From Thamnaconus septentrionalis (Eukaryota; Chordata; Actinopteri; Tetraodontiformes; Monacanthidae), in contig CM020516.1 of assembly GCA_009823395.1 (NCBI GenBank), forward strand, positions 10,048,001 through 10,112,000: a DNA stretch of 64,000 nucleotides. The letters are read 5' to 3'. Shown here in pieces: positions 26,761 through 40,000 of the stretch; within the stretch, counting starts at the first letter, position 1, and every line of letters begins with the position of its first letter. The notes below the pieces were generated by a model. That model searched no databases. It saw only the letters and a list, made by a program, of their open reading frames with translations, and was not told where the DNA came from. Position numbers and translations under genes: made by a program.

Positions 26761-27920
26761 TAAAATGTTAGACTCGTTTCTACAATAAGTTGTTTGTTTT
26801 TCAGGATGATTTGACTTCTTCGCTTTTTCACAAGTGCGGTTTGCAGTCGCCATGGAAGCAGTATTATTTAAAATAAATAGAATTTGAATAGTTGTTTTTT
26901 CTTTCTGTTTAACTGAAAAGCAGAAACATGTATCAGAATGTGCACATAAATTCACAAGAATAATAAAACAATGCATTTAAAGACTAATTGTATTTGACAG
27001 TTCATCAAGTGAACATTGGTCAAGATAATGAGGTAAATTCCCTTTGATTTCATTGAAAATTTGTGCTGTAATATTCTGGAAATTCACTTTTTTGTGATGT
27101 CATATAGGGCTCTGATACCTCCTAAATGTTTTTGAAGAGAAACAGACTGCAACAATCATGGTCAAACAATTTTTCTTTTCATTCCGACCGTGTCAATTTG
27201 TACCACAGTGGTGGATTTTAAATTTGATTTGCAGGATTGATTGTCATTACCTGTAATCTGTGTTGAAAGTATTTTTTTTCAACAAAGACACCTCCCACAT
27301 CCCAATCCCGAATAAAAAATCAATTTCAATCTCGCCCTCTGATGAAGCCTCGCCAGCCTTTGTCGTGTTTTAATTTGAATGGCAATTTAAAGATTATAGT
27401 TGTTTGTCTGTTATTTGACAGGCAGGAAAGAAAGAGAGGCTTCATTAAATCCTTTGTACAATTTCACACAGAACATTTGACAGGTCTGCGGAGGAAGATG
27501 GTGCATGTTGAATAAAGACAGAAATGTGTGCTTTGTCTCCTGCATTCTACCACATGCATTACATCCACAGGTGGAAATGCCAGCCCTTGTCTACTTCTCT
27601 CTCTAATTTCTGCACATTTCACAGAACACAGTGAAAAAAGAATCTCAGTGTCAGGTGTATCAGATGTAATTGCCAAATCCTCACACGTACTGGAGAGCCT
27701 GTGTAAAGCATCAAACATCCATCAAGTGGCAACCGTCCTCTCCCTGTTATTATCCTGAAAGAGAATCAAACAGGTCCTTGAAATGCCATTTTAAGGTTAA
27801 ATCTTCCCATTGGACTGATTTTATAATTTTCCTTCAAGGCACAACCTCAAACAACACAGAAGGGTTTGTTTTCCCCCCTCTCCAGGTAGACTTGAACATT
27901 CCCTGCAAATGGCAATAAGG
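26761..27920. other. Intergenic sequence, nothing assigned
   Basis: AT-rich sequence without recognisable exons, RNA genes or repeats. Confidence 0.45.
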
Positions 27921-27924
27921 GCAA

Positions 27925-28160
27925 GAGGAAGTCGGCTGACCCAAGGGCAGCTAGTTTACAAAGTTTATAGACTGTCCATCTGTGCGGAGGGTTGTGTGTT
28001 TGAATATTCGACCCAGTCTAGACACCACTTGACCAAAAGCCAAAGTAAAACGCCAAATAGCAAACACAGACTGATGCTAGAGACCTTGGGGGGGCTACAA
28101 GTCTGAATCTTAAGAGTCTGTGCAAATGGAATAGCAAAAAAACAAAAACAAAAACAGATT
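27925..28160 (+). mobile_element. Probable degenerate tRNA-derived SINE
   Basis: A tRNA-like head (GCAGCTAGTTTACAAAGTTTA, then ATCTGTGCGGAGGGTTGTG, then a B-box-like GTTTGAATATTCGACCC) is followed by an unrelated body. The segment ends in an A-rich tail with AAAAAC units near 28135-28157. This layout is typical of tRNA-SINEs. The A box is poor and no flanking duplication was confirmed, so it is not a functional tRNA gene. Confidence 0.45.
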
Positions 28161-28289
28161 AGACATTGTGTACATAGAGGGTTAGAGGACTGATGAGGAG
28201 CCCAGATGGTTGAGATTTCAGTTTGACCAGAGGCCAAATATAGCTTAGTTTTGCTGAAGCACTGCTTAGACTAAGCCCATGGCTTGAAT

Positions 28290-28370
28290 GCGGGGTGGCT
28301 GTGGTCTCATGATATCAGCCAACAGACCATCAGATGTCAGAGTCGGTTCAAATCCTCTCTTGAGTTCCAA
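28290..28370 (+). repeat. tRNA-like fragment with B-box, possibly SINE-derived
   Basis: A B-box match (GGTTCAAATCC near 28346-28356) lies about 55 bp after a weak A-box-like segment. A cloverleaf could not be folded convincingly. It is probably a diverged SINE head and not a tRNA gene. Confidence 0.3.
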
Positions 28371-28599
28371 TGTCCAGCTGACCAAGACGACAGTGTCTGT
28401 GGAAAAAGTGTGAGAACAGTCGGTTGCCCTTTCTGCACCCGTTGAGTGGTGATCCTGGAGCTTGTGCGTCGGTTCCAATCCTGAGGAGTGTGGAGAGTGC
28501 TGCAGTCCGCTCTAGTCTTCTTCTGCACATGCCTGAAGAACTGAACATTTCAAGGACAAATACATTGAAAGAGAAAGCTGAATCTAAGCTGTAAAAAAA

Positions 28600-31500
28600 A
28601 AGGCAACTTTCCACTACAAAACAGTGATTTGCTGACAAACATTGGAGTTGAATGGAATTTTTCACCTTGTGGGAGCTTGAGAACGATCACTCTGCTACTC
28701 AGCCAACATAAAAATGGTCCTTGCGATGTCCTTCATCGATTTTTCTTTCCAGGTAAGTTGAAATCGTTCAACCCTAACCCCTTAGTTTAATCAGAATCAA
28801 GTCAATCCACCTGGTGAAATCATGAGCTCTCCTAACGACCGCTGGGATTTTATTTTTCTTTAAATCTAATCTAGGTTTCATTCGATTGTCTGGCAAATCC
28901 ATTAAGACGACGGGCTGAAAGGATGTAGGATCATTTATTCAGAGTCCGACAAAAAACAAACCAAAAAAAAAGACATTTCTGCAGGTATTAGTGCAAAACA
29001 GTTGGGCACGCAGCATTTGGCCAGACTACTGAATTTCACAGCAAGCTCTCGATGAATAAAACATGCGGATTATATCAAAGAAATTTTCGGCTTCCCGTCT
29101 ATCACTAATCACTGTCTGTTCTTGTTATGCAGATAAAGATGTCAGATCTGGTGCTCCATAACTGCGCGCTAACATTTTTTGACAGCTTGAATGATTCATA
29201 ATGGCCCTGCAGGAACATGCTTCCATCTGAGCCAACAGTGCCCTGATTTGCATAAAGGATATTACTTTTCTCCTACCTGTTTGAAATATATTCTGTCTTT
29301 TCTGCCCCCCCGCCCCTCCACTGCATGCAAAATATTTCATCTTTTGTGACGTGTTCCCAGATGCTCCTCTCCTGACGGAAATACACCAGGTTTTTACAGT
29401 ATCATCATTCTTTTCAACACGATTCACGTCAGCCGCTCTGATTTCACAATGTGTCAGCTCCTTTATTGAACTCCATTAACGTCGCCGCAGATCAGATGTC
29501 AGTTAAAATCGACGACAGCACATAAAATTTCTCGCGCACGCTCATTCATCGCGTCGGCGTCACCACATGGATGCGCAAGAAAAAAAAAAAAAAACTGTCA
29601 GGGGATCCATTTGCGTGTTTTGACTTCCTGCTGCCGACATTGTGTACAGAAAAAAAAAAAAGATCACACAAAATATTTTCACCCCATATTTCCCTTCAAA
29701 GACATCATCCATTCCCTCCTTTCACAGTATATGTGAGAGCGGATTTATGTGCTGCCAGTTTTTCACGGGGAAGATCCTGTTTGGTGCAGACATGGCACGC
29801 ACCGAACAATTTGATTGCCGTTAAATAAACGACCCAGTTTAGTGCGATAAACATCATTATTGTGCTGGCTGCCTGAAAACATTCACATGCCCCCCGGACC
29901 CCCACCCCTCTCATTTCATAATTGCGGGCGTTTCCATAAAACGTTAATCAGATAATGAACTATTTAACCTTTTGAGCTGAACGCTGAGCATATTCCAAGG
30001 GATTTTCATTTAAAGAGGATCAAAAAAAGATGGCAGGTGGGTAACGTGATTAATTTTAGCATTTATTTTTTTATTACACTGATTAAACAAGGAATAGTGA
30101 GGGGTTGAAAGGTGACGGAGACAACGACAGAACAGTCAGGTTAAGCAGAGATAATCTTTATCAACCAGGGACCAACGAATAGCTGCAGGTTGTGGCCTTT
30201 TGACGTGCACATTGCTCACAGTGCACTTTAGTCAGCATCCTTTTTATTGTGATTTCAGCAGGAATCAAACAAACAAAAATTAAAAAAGCAGAACAAAGAC
30301 CAGTAGTGCCTGTACATGACTACGCCCATCCAGTGTCCGTATAATGATACACACTACTGAGGAAGCGAGAAAGTGAATAAAGGACGGCGCTGCGAAAAAA
30401 AAGAAACCATGACACAAGACTTCCTCTATTTTTGTCAAAGCTCCCACTGACACTTCATGTTTCATTTGCATTTATTTTTCCTTTTATCATAATTTTATCA
30501 TTATTCTGTTTTTGCAAATGCCCACCCAGGGCTGTGTTTCAACTTCTGGTGTCATTAACCAAGTGGAAGTGGTCGTAGAGTCTAGAAAATAAAAGAAACA
30601 ACAACGCGTGTGTATCTCTCTGTGTGTGTGCGCCTTTAATGTCTCCAGAGACATTTGATTTATATCCAGCCTCAGACTGTGTTTGGCATCCACTCACTCC
30701 CTGCGTCCCCTGGCAGGAGTGAGCCAGCCCATCCCATCAAAACACATCGTTTCCATGCCAGTGCTCTCTCACAGCCACGTGATCCCACTTCCAATTCAGA
30801 CCAGATCAGGAGCAGAAGCAGCAGCAGCAGCAGAACATCATCATCAAAGACACTTTAAAAAAAGACTACTTTGGCTTTGTCTTGACCCTTCAGGCTTTAT
30901 GTCAATATGTGAGTGTTGAAGATCCAGTGTGTCAGAGTTAGTGGAATCCAGTGGCAACAAAATATATTGCAGACGAATAACACAAAGCAAATAACAAGCT
31001 CCCTAGAGGGAACACACACAAACTCAGGGACAACATGCAAAGGCGGCTATTGACATCGGCCATAGCGGCAGTTGCCTTGGTTGCCACCTGCTGGAGGGGG
31101 TGCTAAAGCAATATATGAAATAACTAATAACAATAAAGATAATTTACAACCCAGGCTGGGGTAAATAGAGTAAAGAATATAAATTATTATTAATATCCAA
31201 CAGCAACAGTTTTTTCTATGTTGGTAGATCTTTGTAGCCTTTAAAGTAAAAAATTATACATTCTTGAAAGCTCCACTGTTGTACATCAGACTGTCAATGA
31301 ACAAGCATCAAAACCTTAGGCACAAAAATCCACGACAGAGAATTTCTTCTTTTTTTGTCCACCTAAGACAATTGTGTATCGGTGTGCCGATGATGTCAAG
31401 ACAGTTGCCCAGCCTGGAGCTGCGTGCATGAGAGCCAGCATCAATTTTTCAATGTTAAAGGGCGACACGAGGGCAACAGCGTCCAGAGGTGTTGGCAAAG

Positions 31501-33100
31501 TGCGGCCGATCAGTTGGAATTCATGGAAAGACAGAAAAGAAAAAAAAGTGGGTGGTGGTGGTGAAATGAAACATCAGGGCTGTGAAAATGTAGAGACAGT
31601 GTGGGGCCTCTTCAGCCCCCTTTTTTTGGCCCGCGTGATGAGAAGAAATCACCTCGGTCACCCCTGGCGCTTACTGAAATCAATATCTCATAAAAGGTTT
31701 AGACAAGGTACCTGAAGCCGCTTCAAGTCTTTCAACTTCATGCCCTTAATATTACCACCGCGTTGCTGTTTCATGAGGCATCGTGTAATCGTAAGAAACG
31801 GGGAGAGCAGTACATGTGTGTGTGTGTGTCGGTGTGTGCGTGCACACGCGTGTGCGCTCTAATCACCCGGTCTAAAAACAATGGGCAGGAGTAGCTGCAG
31901 GCGGAGCAGGTGTGAAGCAACGGATAAGGAGATTTATCTCCATAAAAGCAAATATAGTGTAAAAAGGCTTGCATTAGCATACAGTTTTGCTTTAATCTCT
32001 CCCGAGTGGCTGGCAATAGCACGTAGAGATTAAGGAGAATAAATAAACCGGCTCCCTCCTCCAGGCTGCCGCCAACACAAGGGGCCGGGTTGGTCGCCGC
32101 CGCAGCGCCCGGCGGCCTCGCGTCTCGGGCTCCTCAAAGAAGCTGCCGTCGCTCTATTAATTTCCTCTCCGTCTAATTGGCAGATGGAGATGACCGACCC
32201 CCCCCCCCTTATTTTTGAGCCAGCCTCAAGGTTTGCTATTCCCACTGCAGTGGGGGCTCCCTTCTTCACCACTGGCTCCCCTCGTTTCGCTTTGTTGTCG
32301 ACTCGGGCTGCGAGCTTGATCTCATTTGCCCTCGTGCACTCGACTCATTTCCAATTCCGACTGATGTTTTAATCACAAGGTCGTTTTATTTCTTGTTTTT
32401 TTAAAAATCAGAATATGGAACAAAGCATAATGCTCTTGATGTTATTTTTTTTTCAAAGGATGATAATGCAGATATTCACAGTTCTGAATGTGTGTATTCC
32501 TGCTGACTGTATCGCAGGTAAAGTCATCACGGCTGGTGCTTGTGTTTGGATTGACAGGATCAATTTCAGTTTGGTTTGAGCTGCAGTGAGCTCAGCAAAC
32601 CAACGGCGTGGCAAAGCCGACAATTTCGGTCTTCAGCGTTGTGCTCAGAACCCGGCGTGTTGTTGTTTGTAGGTTAAACATTCACTTTGCGTGTCATTTC
32701 ACAATCACATTATACACGTTCAAAGCAACGCATGTGTTTTATGCAAGCCTTGTACGGATTGCTCCGATTTCACCTGTGAAGTTTCACTCGTCTGTCTTGC
32801 CGAACCTCTGATAGACAGCGTCCTTTTTTTCATGGATTTCATAACCACTTTCATCTGATTACTTTGCAGACATAGTCACATTTAATTCACCAATAAAAGT
32901 TTTTGCAGTGCTGCATTTAATCGGCTCATTGAGGAAGTGGGGGATGATATATGTGTTATGAGCCAGTTGCTGGAGAGAGTCTGGACTAAACTTGCAGCGA
33001 TGGGAGTAGCAGTGATGTGCAGGGATCTTGGTCTTGGGGATCATCTTCAAGCAGGGACCTTGTTAGCGTCATACCCGTCCAACAGGGAGGCCAGAAGGTT
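28600..33100. other. Gene-poor intergenic sequence
   Basis: No coding exon was recognised. Poly-A tracts occur near 29580 and 29651, a short CAG run at about 30817-30832, and a TG/CG-rich stretch at 31814-31856. GC-rich patches at about 29460-29570 and 32050-32180 contain homeodomain-type TAATT cores and could be enhancers, but nothing further can be shown. Confidence 0.45.
31081..31094 (-). promoter_or_regulatory. CTCF-like motif (reverse orientation)
   Basis: TTGCCACCTGCTGG matches the reverse-complement CTCF core (SYGCCMYCTRSTGG) at all but the first position. It lies about 6 kb upstream of plek. Motif match only. Confidence 0.45.
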
Positions 33101-33149
33101 TCCGAGGTCTACTGGCGTCCCTGCGACTTCATGTCGCACCCTCTGCGCT

Positions 33150-33245
33150 GCCCTCACCCCCACAAACACGTGCGTTTTAGGCGAAGCGGCGACTCTAAAA
33201 TCGCCCGCAGGTGTGAATTTAAGTGTCGGCGCCTGTCTCTCAACC
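33150..33245 (+). mobile_element. Degenerate internal fragment of the teleost SINE family
   Basis: A block reading GGCGACTCTAAAATCGCCC followed by GCAGGTGTGAATTTAAGTGT corresponds to the middle of the same family (compare AAATTGTCCGTCGGTGTG at about 34490 in the fuller copy). It is diverged and fragmentary. Confidence 0.5.
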
Positions 33246-33249
33246 TGCC

Positions 33250-34350
33250 AGCCTGAACCCTGCTGACACATGATGACAGCTGGCGCACAGGCCCACATGG
33301 ATTTCTATGTTTAAAACTAAATTCAAAGCCGTGGCCTGCGCAGCACAGCACATAATGATCGTTCATTAGAGAGCCCGCAGCTTCTCCTCGCCCTCCGACG
33401 CCGCATCATTGGCAGAAGTGAAGGATGAGTTCTGCTTTGATTCGCTTTGAGATCGCTTCAATCGATTTTTTTCTCCCCTCTTCCTCTTCCGTTTCCTCCG
33501 CCTATTGAACGCGACAATAAATAGTGCATGTGCGAGTCCCCCCGCTGCTCCTCGGTGCCTTGGCTCTTGCTCGGCTGCCGGGGGGGGTGGGCGACATCGT
33601 CATCACCAGGCCTCCTACTTCGCGAGCGCCATCAATAATTCCGTCGAAGAATGCACTGAGCTGAAAACAGCAGACGTGGTGTTGATGTTATTTTCACCCC
33701 CCTGTGTAACGCTGGAGTTGCCACGAGACCTGACATGACCCCCCGAGTTGTGTCTGCCTCATAGCTTTTATTTAGCTGCCGCACGGCTGAAGTGAGACTC
33801 CCCGAAGTACTGCATCTTAGACATCTTGACCGTTTTTTCTCTGCTTCCACCTTGTATGACAGCTGGAGATGATTCCTGCGTTGTAGAATGAGAGTAAAGC
33901 ACGTCGTTTGTTGCTTGTTGTGTTTGTGTTGTTTCCATCTACTCTTTCCTTTCGTGTTCATGAAAGTTTCATCACGCATCACGCAGAACCTCGACGCACA
34001 TCCCTCCAGTGTCAAAGCAATGGGACCTAAAAAAAACAAACATCTTACAATTTTAATGTGCAATGTCCACAGAACAGAAACATGGGTTCTTGTAAAATAA
34101 TGGTTATGGAGAATTTAAAATAAAAATAATCTTTAAATCCAATCCATTGCTTCCAGATGTTGTTTTTTTTTTCTCAAATTATGTGCACCAATTATTTTAA
34201 TTTACAGCAAAAGCCAGTTGAAGATATTTTTAATGACGTTCATGAAAATTACTCTGTATCTTTTCTTTTTAATTGTCACGTTGTGTTATACTCTTACATA
34301 CAATTATCTGGCTAAATTATAATATTACTGAACACTAAATATTTCAAAAC
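33250..34350. other. Intergenic sequence, nothing assigned
   Basis: Contains a moderately GC-rich patch at 33380-33640 and an AT-rich stretch after 34080. Open frames up to 143 codons occur on the minus strand (33632-34063) but resemble no family. Confidence 0.45.
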
Positions 34351-34362
34351 TTGATTTTCCTG

Positions 34363-34677
34363 TGCCCGGGCTAGTGACCTTTCTGTGTGGAGTTTGCATG
34401 TTCTCCCCGTGTCTGTGTGGGTTCTCTCCGGGTTCTCCGGCTCCCTCCCACAGTCCAAAAACATGCATGTGAGGTCAATTGAATATTTTAAATTGTCCGT
34501 CGGTGTGCATGTGAGTGTGAATGGTTGTTTGTCTCTATGTGGCCCTGCGATGAACTGGCGACTTGTCCAGGGTGTACCCTGCCTTCGCCCTAAGACAGCT
34601 GGGATAGGCTCCAGCAGACCCCCGTGACCCTGAATTGGAATAAGCGGGTATAGAAGATGAATGAATGAATGAATGAA
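34363..34677 (+). mobile_element. Teleost SINE/LINE-tail repeat, fullest copy, with 11-bp TSD
   Basis: An approximately 315-bp element contains the diagnostic blocks GTGTGGAGTTTGCATGTTCT, CCTCCCACAGTCC, GTGAATGGTTGTTTGTCTC, CTGGCGACTTGTCCAGGGTG and GGGATAGGCTCCAGC. It ends in a (GAAT)n tail. It is flanked by the 11-bp direct repeat TGATTTTCCTG (34352-34362 and 34678-34688), direct evidence of retroposition. No protein is encoded; such elements depend on a LINE for mobility. Confidence 0.9.
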
Positions 34678-34689
34678 TGATTTTCCTGC

Positions 34690-36800
34690 TTTCCTCTTTT
34701 TGTAAAAATGCAGCCCTCAACGCCACAACTCACCCTGCTTGTGAGTGTTTTTTGCGCCCTCTAGAGGAGTACTGCAGAATCACAGCTTCTCTGTGAACTC
34801 GCTGCTGAGTTATATCAAAAATAAAAGAAGCAGAGAACTTTACGCGCCAAGTATTTAAGGAAATCCGAATCAGTGGCTTTCCATCAGTGGCCAGATCCAT
34901 ACTGTGATTAAAAAAAACAACTGGCTGATCACTTATGTGACAAGAAAAAAAAACAACCCTAAAAGAAAAAGTGTCCCCTCACATCTCCCATTATTGGATT
35001 TTTTTTAAATACACTAAAGTATCAAAACATGACGTTTCTAAAAAACAAAAAAAAAAAAAAAAACAGAAAAAAAAACAGTAGTGTGCATCAATGAGTATTT
35101 CGATTACTGCATATGTATTATAATGTTCAATATGTCGAATTGGATACACACAAATACTTTGACTCAATGAATTTGCAATTTAATCAAGAAACTAAAAGAA
35201 TATTTGGCTTCATTTTGGCAACAGATGCTTCGTGTCGCTGTAAGACACCTGGTTTAGAAGTCTGTCCTTCTGTTTCTGTGTTTTAAACACAGACTTTTTA
35301 AAATCAGAACAGGTGTGTAAACTGTGGTGTCTTTACTGTCTGAGAGCCGACGTTTTAACTTTCCAGACAGCCACCTTGTATTGATTCAGTCTGGCTGGCA
35401 CCCCGTGCACCCTGTCAAGCATCATATTACATTTTATACCTGGCATTTGCTGTTTTGCTGGATCTTTATCTTGATTTTTTTTTCCACCCACACGAGACGG
35501 CGTCACCGTAGTTGGGGGAGAATTGACGCCTCAAATGTAGCGGCTTCCTGTCTCGCTGTGAAATTAATGCGAACTGCAGATGTGACACAGCTCCCCTTTT
35601 TCCTTTGAAGTAAGTCAAATTCAGAAAACTACAGAAAGCCACATCTCTTCGAGCAGAAATGTCACAAAACGGAATCTGGGTTTGTTTCAGGTAGCTTCCA
35701 AGAAAAGAGAAAAAAAATAGCTGAAATGGAATACGGGGAAAAGTGTACGTGTGTTTGTTGCTGTTAAGCCCTCCCACTTTACTGTAGCCGTTAGGCTGGG
35801 AATTGAGAAAGCAAAGAAGAGGAAGCACAGCAATGTTTTCACCCCAAAAATAGAACAACTGAACCGTGACTTACTTCAGCTGTTGTGATGTATCCAAACA
35901 TAGAAAGGACCCAAATCATATCCTTGCACAATATTTCGTCAGGCTCTAAACTGAGTATCACATCACATGGTGTGGAAGGAAGAAGAGGTCGGGGGCCAAA
36001 AAGGGTCAAAAATACCCTTTGCTCGCCGACTCCGCTGTGACAACCCTTCCGCCCTTGTGATTTCCTCTAAAAGTCGCATCACGGCCTTGTCTGACTCCGC
36101 TGACCTTTTGATGAATTCTGCTGTCTTCAATTCCCTCCCCGAGAGTCTCTCGACGAGGCGGGCTGACTGACAGCTCACTTCCTGGACAGGCAAGAGTAAC
36201 GGCAATAACCTCCAAGAAAAGAGAGTTTATCGTTATTAGGAGCATTTCTCATTAGTGGTGGAGGCAGTGGTGCGACTCCAGACCCTTTGGTAAAGAAAAG
36301 GACAAAAAAATGGAACACGAAGAGAAATGATCAGGTCACCTGTTCTTGATGTCGTTCTTTTAGAGCCACCTGTTGCGCAGAACAATCAGATTTGGTTCAA
36401 CCCGACTGCCATGTGTGATAAACACATAAGAGGAACAGAAATACAATCAAAATAATGTTCATTTGGATTAATTGCCTATTTCTAAAGTGACTAAACCACA
36501 AATGTAATCATGACAGAAACAAACTTTATCCATATATAGTGTTTACCAATTGCGAATTATGAAGAAGATAGACGCACAAAGTGCAAAACACTGGCGTTCA
36601 CAATCAGCATGGATTAGTTTTAAATAGGAAAAAGAAAATACCGAACTAAATTTTAAAAAAGTCAAGGAAAATGACTCCTAAGCAATGAACATTTTCCTTC
36701 AGGATCATCCGCTGATTTATCTGTTCCTCACACTCCTCCGACGAGCTGCGTTCGCAGCGCAGCAGCGTGGAGTCCGTCATGCTTTCCACCGAGCAGCAGG
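34690..36800. other. Intergenic sequence upstream of plek
   Basis: AT-rich sequence with a poly-A tract at 35041-35081. No exon or RNA gene was recognised. It presumably includes distal plek regulatory DNA, but no specific element was identified before about 36,800. Confidence 0.45.
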
Positions 36801-36802
36801 CA

Positions 36803-37041
36803 CCGGAAGAGGAAGCAGTTTGACCACTCCTCACATCAGCGCACCCAGAGGCCCCACTTCCTGTGTGCGTATGCTGTGGTTTTGACAGAGTGGCATGCAA
36901 GTCAGAGATAAAGACAAGCAGGCGGGCAGGCACCGGGGGGAGGGGAGGGGCGGGGCGGGCGGGTCGGAGCAAGCGAGCGCTGAGGGCGCCTCTTAAGAAG
37001 TGCCGGAGTGTCGCTGGCTGACGGCAGCAGAGCGCCGAGTG
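36803..37041 (+). promoter_or_regulatory. plek promoter: ETS and RUNX motifs, GC boxes, G-quadruplex
   Basis: Upstream of the plek ATG lie, in order, tandem ETS/PU.1-like cores (CCGGAAGAGGAAGC, 36803-36816), a second ETS site in inverse orientation (ACTTCCTGTG, 36856-36865) and a RUNX site (TGTGGTTT, 36875-36882). A run of GC boxes and G-tracts follows (36935-36963), with at least five G-runs that could fold as a G-quadruplex. No TATA box is evident. ETS plus RUNX sites are typical of blood-cell promoters, which fits pleckstrin expression in platelets and leukocytes in mammals. The transcription start is not determined. Confidence 0.55.
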
Positions 37042-40000
37042 ATGGAGCCGCAGGAGATCAGGGAGGGCTACTTGGTGAAAAAGGTAAGGACGCCGAGACG
37101 TGGAAGGACTCAAACGAACAACCGAACGGCTGCTTTTGCTAGAGCACGTTTAGATTCATAGAAGTTTTGAGAGGTATTAGCACTTTGACGTTTTGCACCA
37201 GCATCAGGTCCAGTGACGTCCCCGGTCAGCTGGACCCTGCAAATGGTTAAAAAACAAAAACAAAAAAAACATCTGTGGCCTGAACATCTTTCACTGCTAA
37301 AGGCTGATCTGGTGAATATCGATTTAAGGGAAATGACAGTATGTCCACAGCGAGACACTTCTGTTTGCAGCTGTTACAACTAAAGCCTTAGTTCCTGTTT
37401 ATTGTCCGCAGGCAGAAGTCACACACGATACATGCCGTGAGACGCAATAAAATCTCCAAGATCATAAAGCAAACTGGCAGCAGCAGCTTGCAACTTTCCT
37501 CTCGTGATGGAACTTTTTGTGTGGTAATAATCTTTTTCTCGCTCACACCTTGGAACCACAGGGTCACACCTCTTTCACTTCTCAGCTGCAGTGTTTCTCC
37601 TCTTTATCGCTCACACTCCCCTGCTCATCAAAAAAGAAAACAGAATCAGAATTACATGTTCTTCTCAAACTGGCTTGTGCTGCTGCCCATGATCCTGACT
37701 GCAAACTGGACTGATTTCACCAAAGAAATCTTTGTGCACATCAAACACAACCAACTGTGCTCCTCATCCAGGGCACAGTGCTGAACAGCTGGAAGGCCGT
37801 GTGGGTCGTGCTGTCAGAGGATGCCCTGGAATTCTACAAGAAGAAAACGGACCGCTCCCCGAAAGGAATGATCCCGCTCAAGGGAGCGACGCTCATCAGT
37901 CCATGCCAGGACTTTGGCAAGAGGCCGGTAAGGAAGAGTTTTGCACCCCCCCTCTCACCTAACAACTGGACAGAACAGGTGTGCATGTGGCATGACGAAT
38001 AAAGAAAAACTCCCACTCAGCTGGTTTTCAAGATCACAACGGAAAAGAAGCAGGACCACTTCTTCCAGCCGTCGCACGTGGAGGAGAGAGAGCTCTGGGT
38101 CAAAGACATCAGCAGGGCCATCACATGCATGCAGGGTGGGAAGAAGTTCGCCCGGAAGTCCACCAGACGCTCCATCCGCCTCCCGGATAAAGTCAACCTG
38201 AGGTGCTGCCAGAAAAAAATATTCCGGAGAATGTTTTCTATTTTGACCCAGCTTTTCAAATTACCTGTATGCTTCAGAAATATCCACCGTTGCAAGACTC
38301 GTTCAGCATGAGTTCTTATTGGTTCAGTTACAGCGGTGATGAAACAGGCTGACCACCAACTGGCTGCTGTGTTTAGGTGTTTAATTTAAAGCAACCCTGC
38401 CTTGAAACAGTAGCCGCAATACAATTTTTAAACAGACTTCTGACGGGCAGGTCGACACCCTCGCCATTGACACTACGCCCCGTCCCCCTGCTGTCCTTAT
38501 ATGGAACTAGACAATTTAGGTCGCCTGCCCAGCACCTTCTCACACAACACCACACACGTGCGGTCCCTAGCTCACCAGCACTCTTTTCTCAACTGCATTA
38601 TTTTTTTTGCAGCACCTATAACAAAGAGATTCTGTATCTACTTACAGCGAGAGGTGTCAGTGCTGGTGTGTGGAGTGTAGGGCGAGCAGAGCCGCTATGA
38701 CTAGGTGTGAGTTAGAGTCAGTGTTGGACAGGCAACCCATGTGTGAAATACAGGGGGGTAATGGGGTCGGATTAACCCATGAAACCCCCTGCCTGACAGC
38801 TTCAAAGCAAAATTTAAGAAGGTCTCATATTTTTTCAAAAAGCTAATACAAAAAACAGATTATATGTCACTAATGGTCACTAAAATGTCATTAAATTCAC
38901 CATAGCTAATATTCATTTTTATGAGAAATATGCATGGTGCATGTTAAGGAAATTTAGATTTTATAGATAGATTTTTCGCACACTGCAGACAACCAAACTT
39001 TGTCCTTTGCCAGGCCAGCTAGAGGCACTGTGTCAACAAGGGGTGCTCTCCTCTCTGTTGCAGAGCAATGAATCGTTAAAAATGAGTTTAATTGTGTCAT
39101 TTTAAGGCTGACAAACTACCGTCCTAACTACCTCCGTTTTTTTGTCCCAGCGAGCTGTACTCAGAGATGAGGGACCCGAACGATGGAGTGCGGGAGCTGA
39201 AACTGGAGCAGGAGAGCCGGGTCTTCAACCACTGCTTCACAGGCAGGTTCCGCCCAAAGTGCAAAACAGGCTTCCATTTTTCAGATCTCTCTCCCTGTCA
39301 TACGTATCTCATTCTCGCTTTAATCATGTTTTTTTTTCTTCCTTTTTGTCTTGAAGGTGCAACGGTGGTGGCGTGGCTGACTGCAAAGGGAAAGGCGAGA
39401 AATAGCTCGGAGGCGCTCATGTTGGCGTTGGGGCTCATGAACGAGGGTTTTCTGCAACCTGCCAGCGAACTGTCGAAGGATGCAGCGGAGCGCGCCGAAC
39501 AGTCGGCCTTCCTCGATGACACCAACGCCCTCTATTACTTTGTAATGGCACACGACGACTCGATCTTTGACTCGCGGCAAATTTCTAAAGCACACTGCGC
39601 TAATCGGGTTTGGCGCCGTGTGTCTGTGTGTCTGTGTGCTCTGCTTTGAGGCAGGTGGACAGTGGGTTCTTCTGCGAAGGCTATTCCAGTGATGAAGATG
39701 TGCTGCTCAAGGAAGAGTTCAGAGGAAACGTCATTAAGCAGGGATGTTTACTCAAACAGGTGGGCAAAATGTTTTTATGCTCTTTGTTACAGAAAAAAAA
39801 CACAAGAAAAATCAAAGATTTGAGTGTTGAGGAGAATTAGGAGTTTTCACATTAGCATAATATGTCAGTAACCAGGCACATTAGTGTTAGCGTTTCTGAG
39901 GACAACTGAGCGAAGGATTTCTTTGACATCTGATCTATCAGATATGTTGATACATAAGTCCACGGAAGAAGTAGAAGGGAATCTATTTGTAAAATTCAAG

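Noticed and set aside
28290..28370. A possible tRNA gene
   Set aside because: B-box only; no cloverleaf with a proper acceptor stem or anticodon loop. More likely a SINE relic.
16290..31110. Apparent similarity between GC-rich segments at about 16290-16345 and 31050-31100 (both with TGCCT and GGC-rich blocks)
   Set aside because: The match is short and patchy; not enough to claim a shared repeat family.
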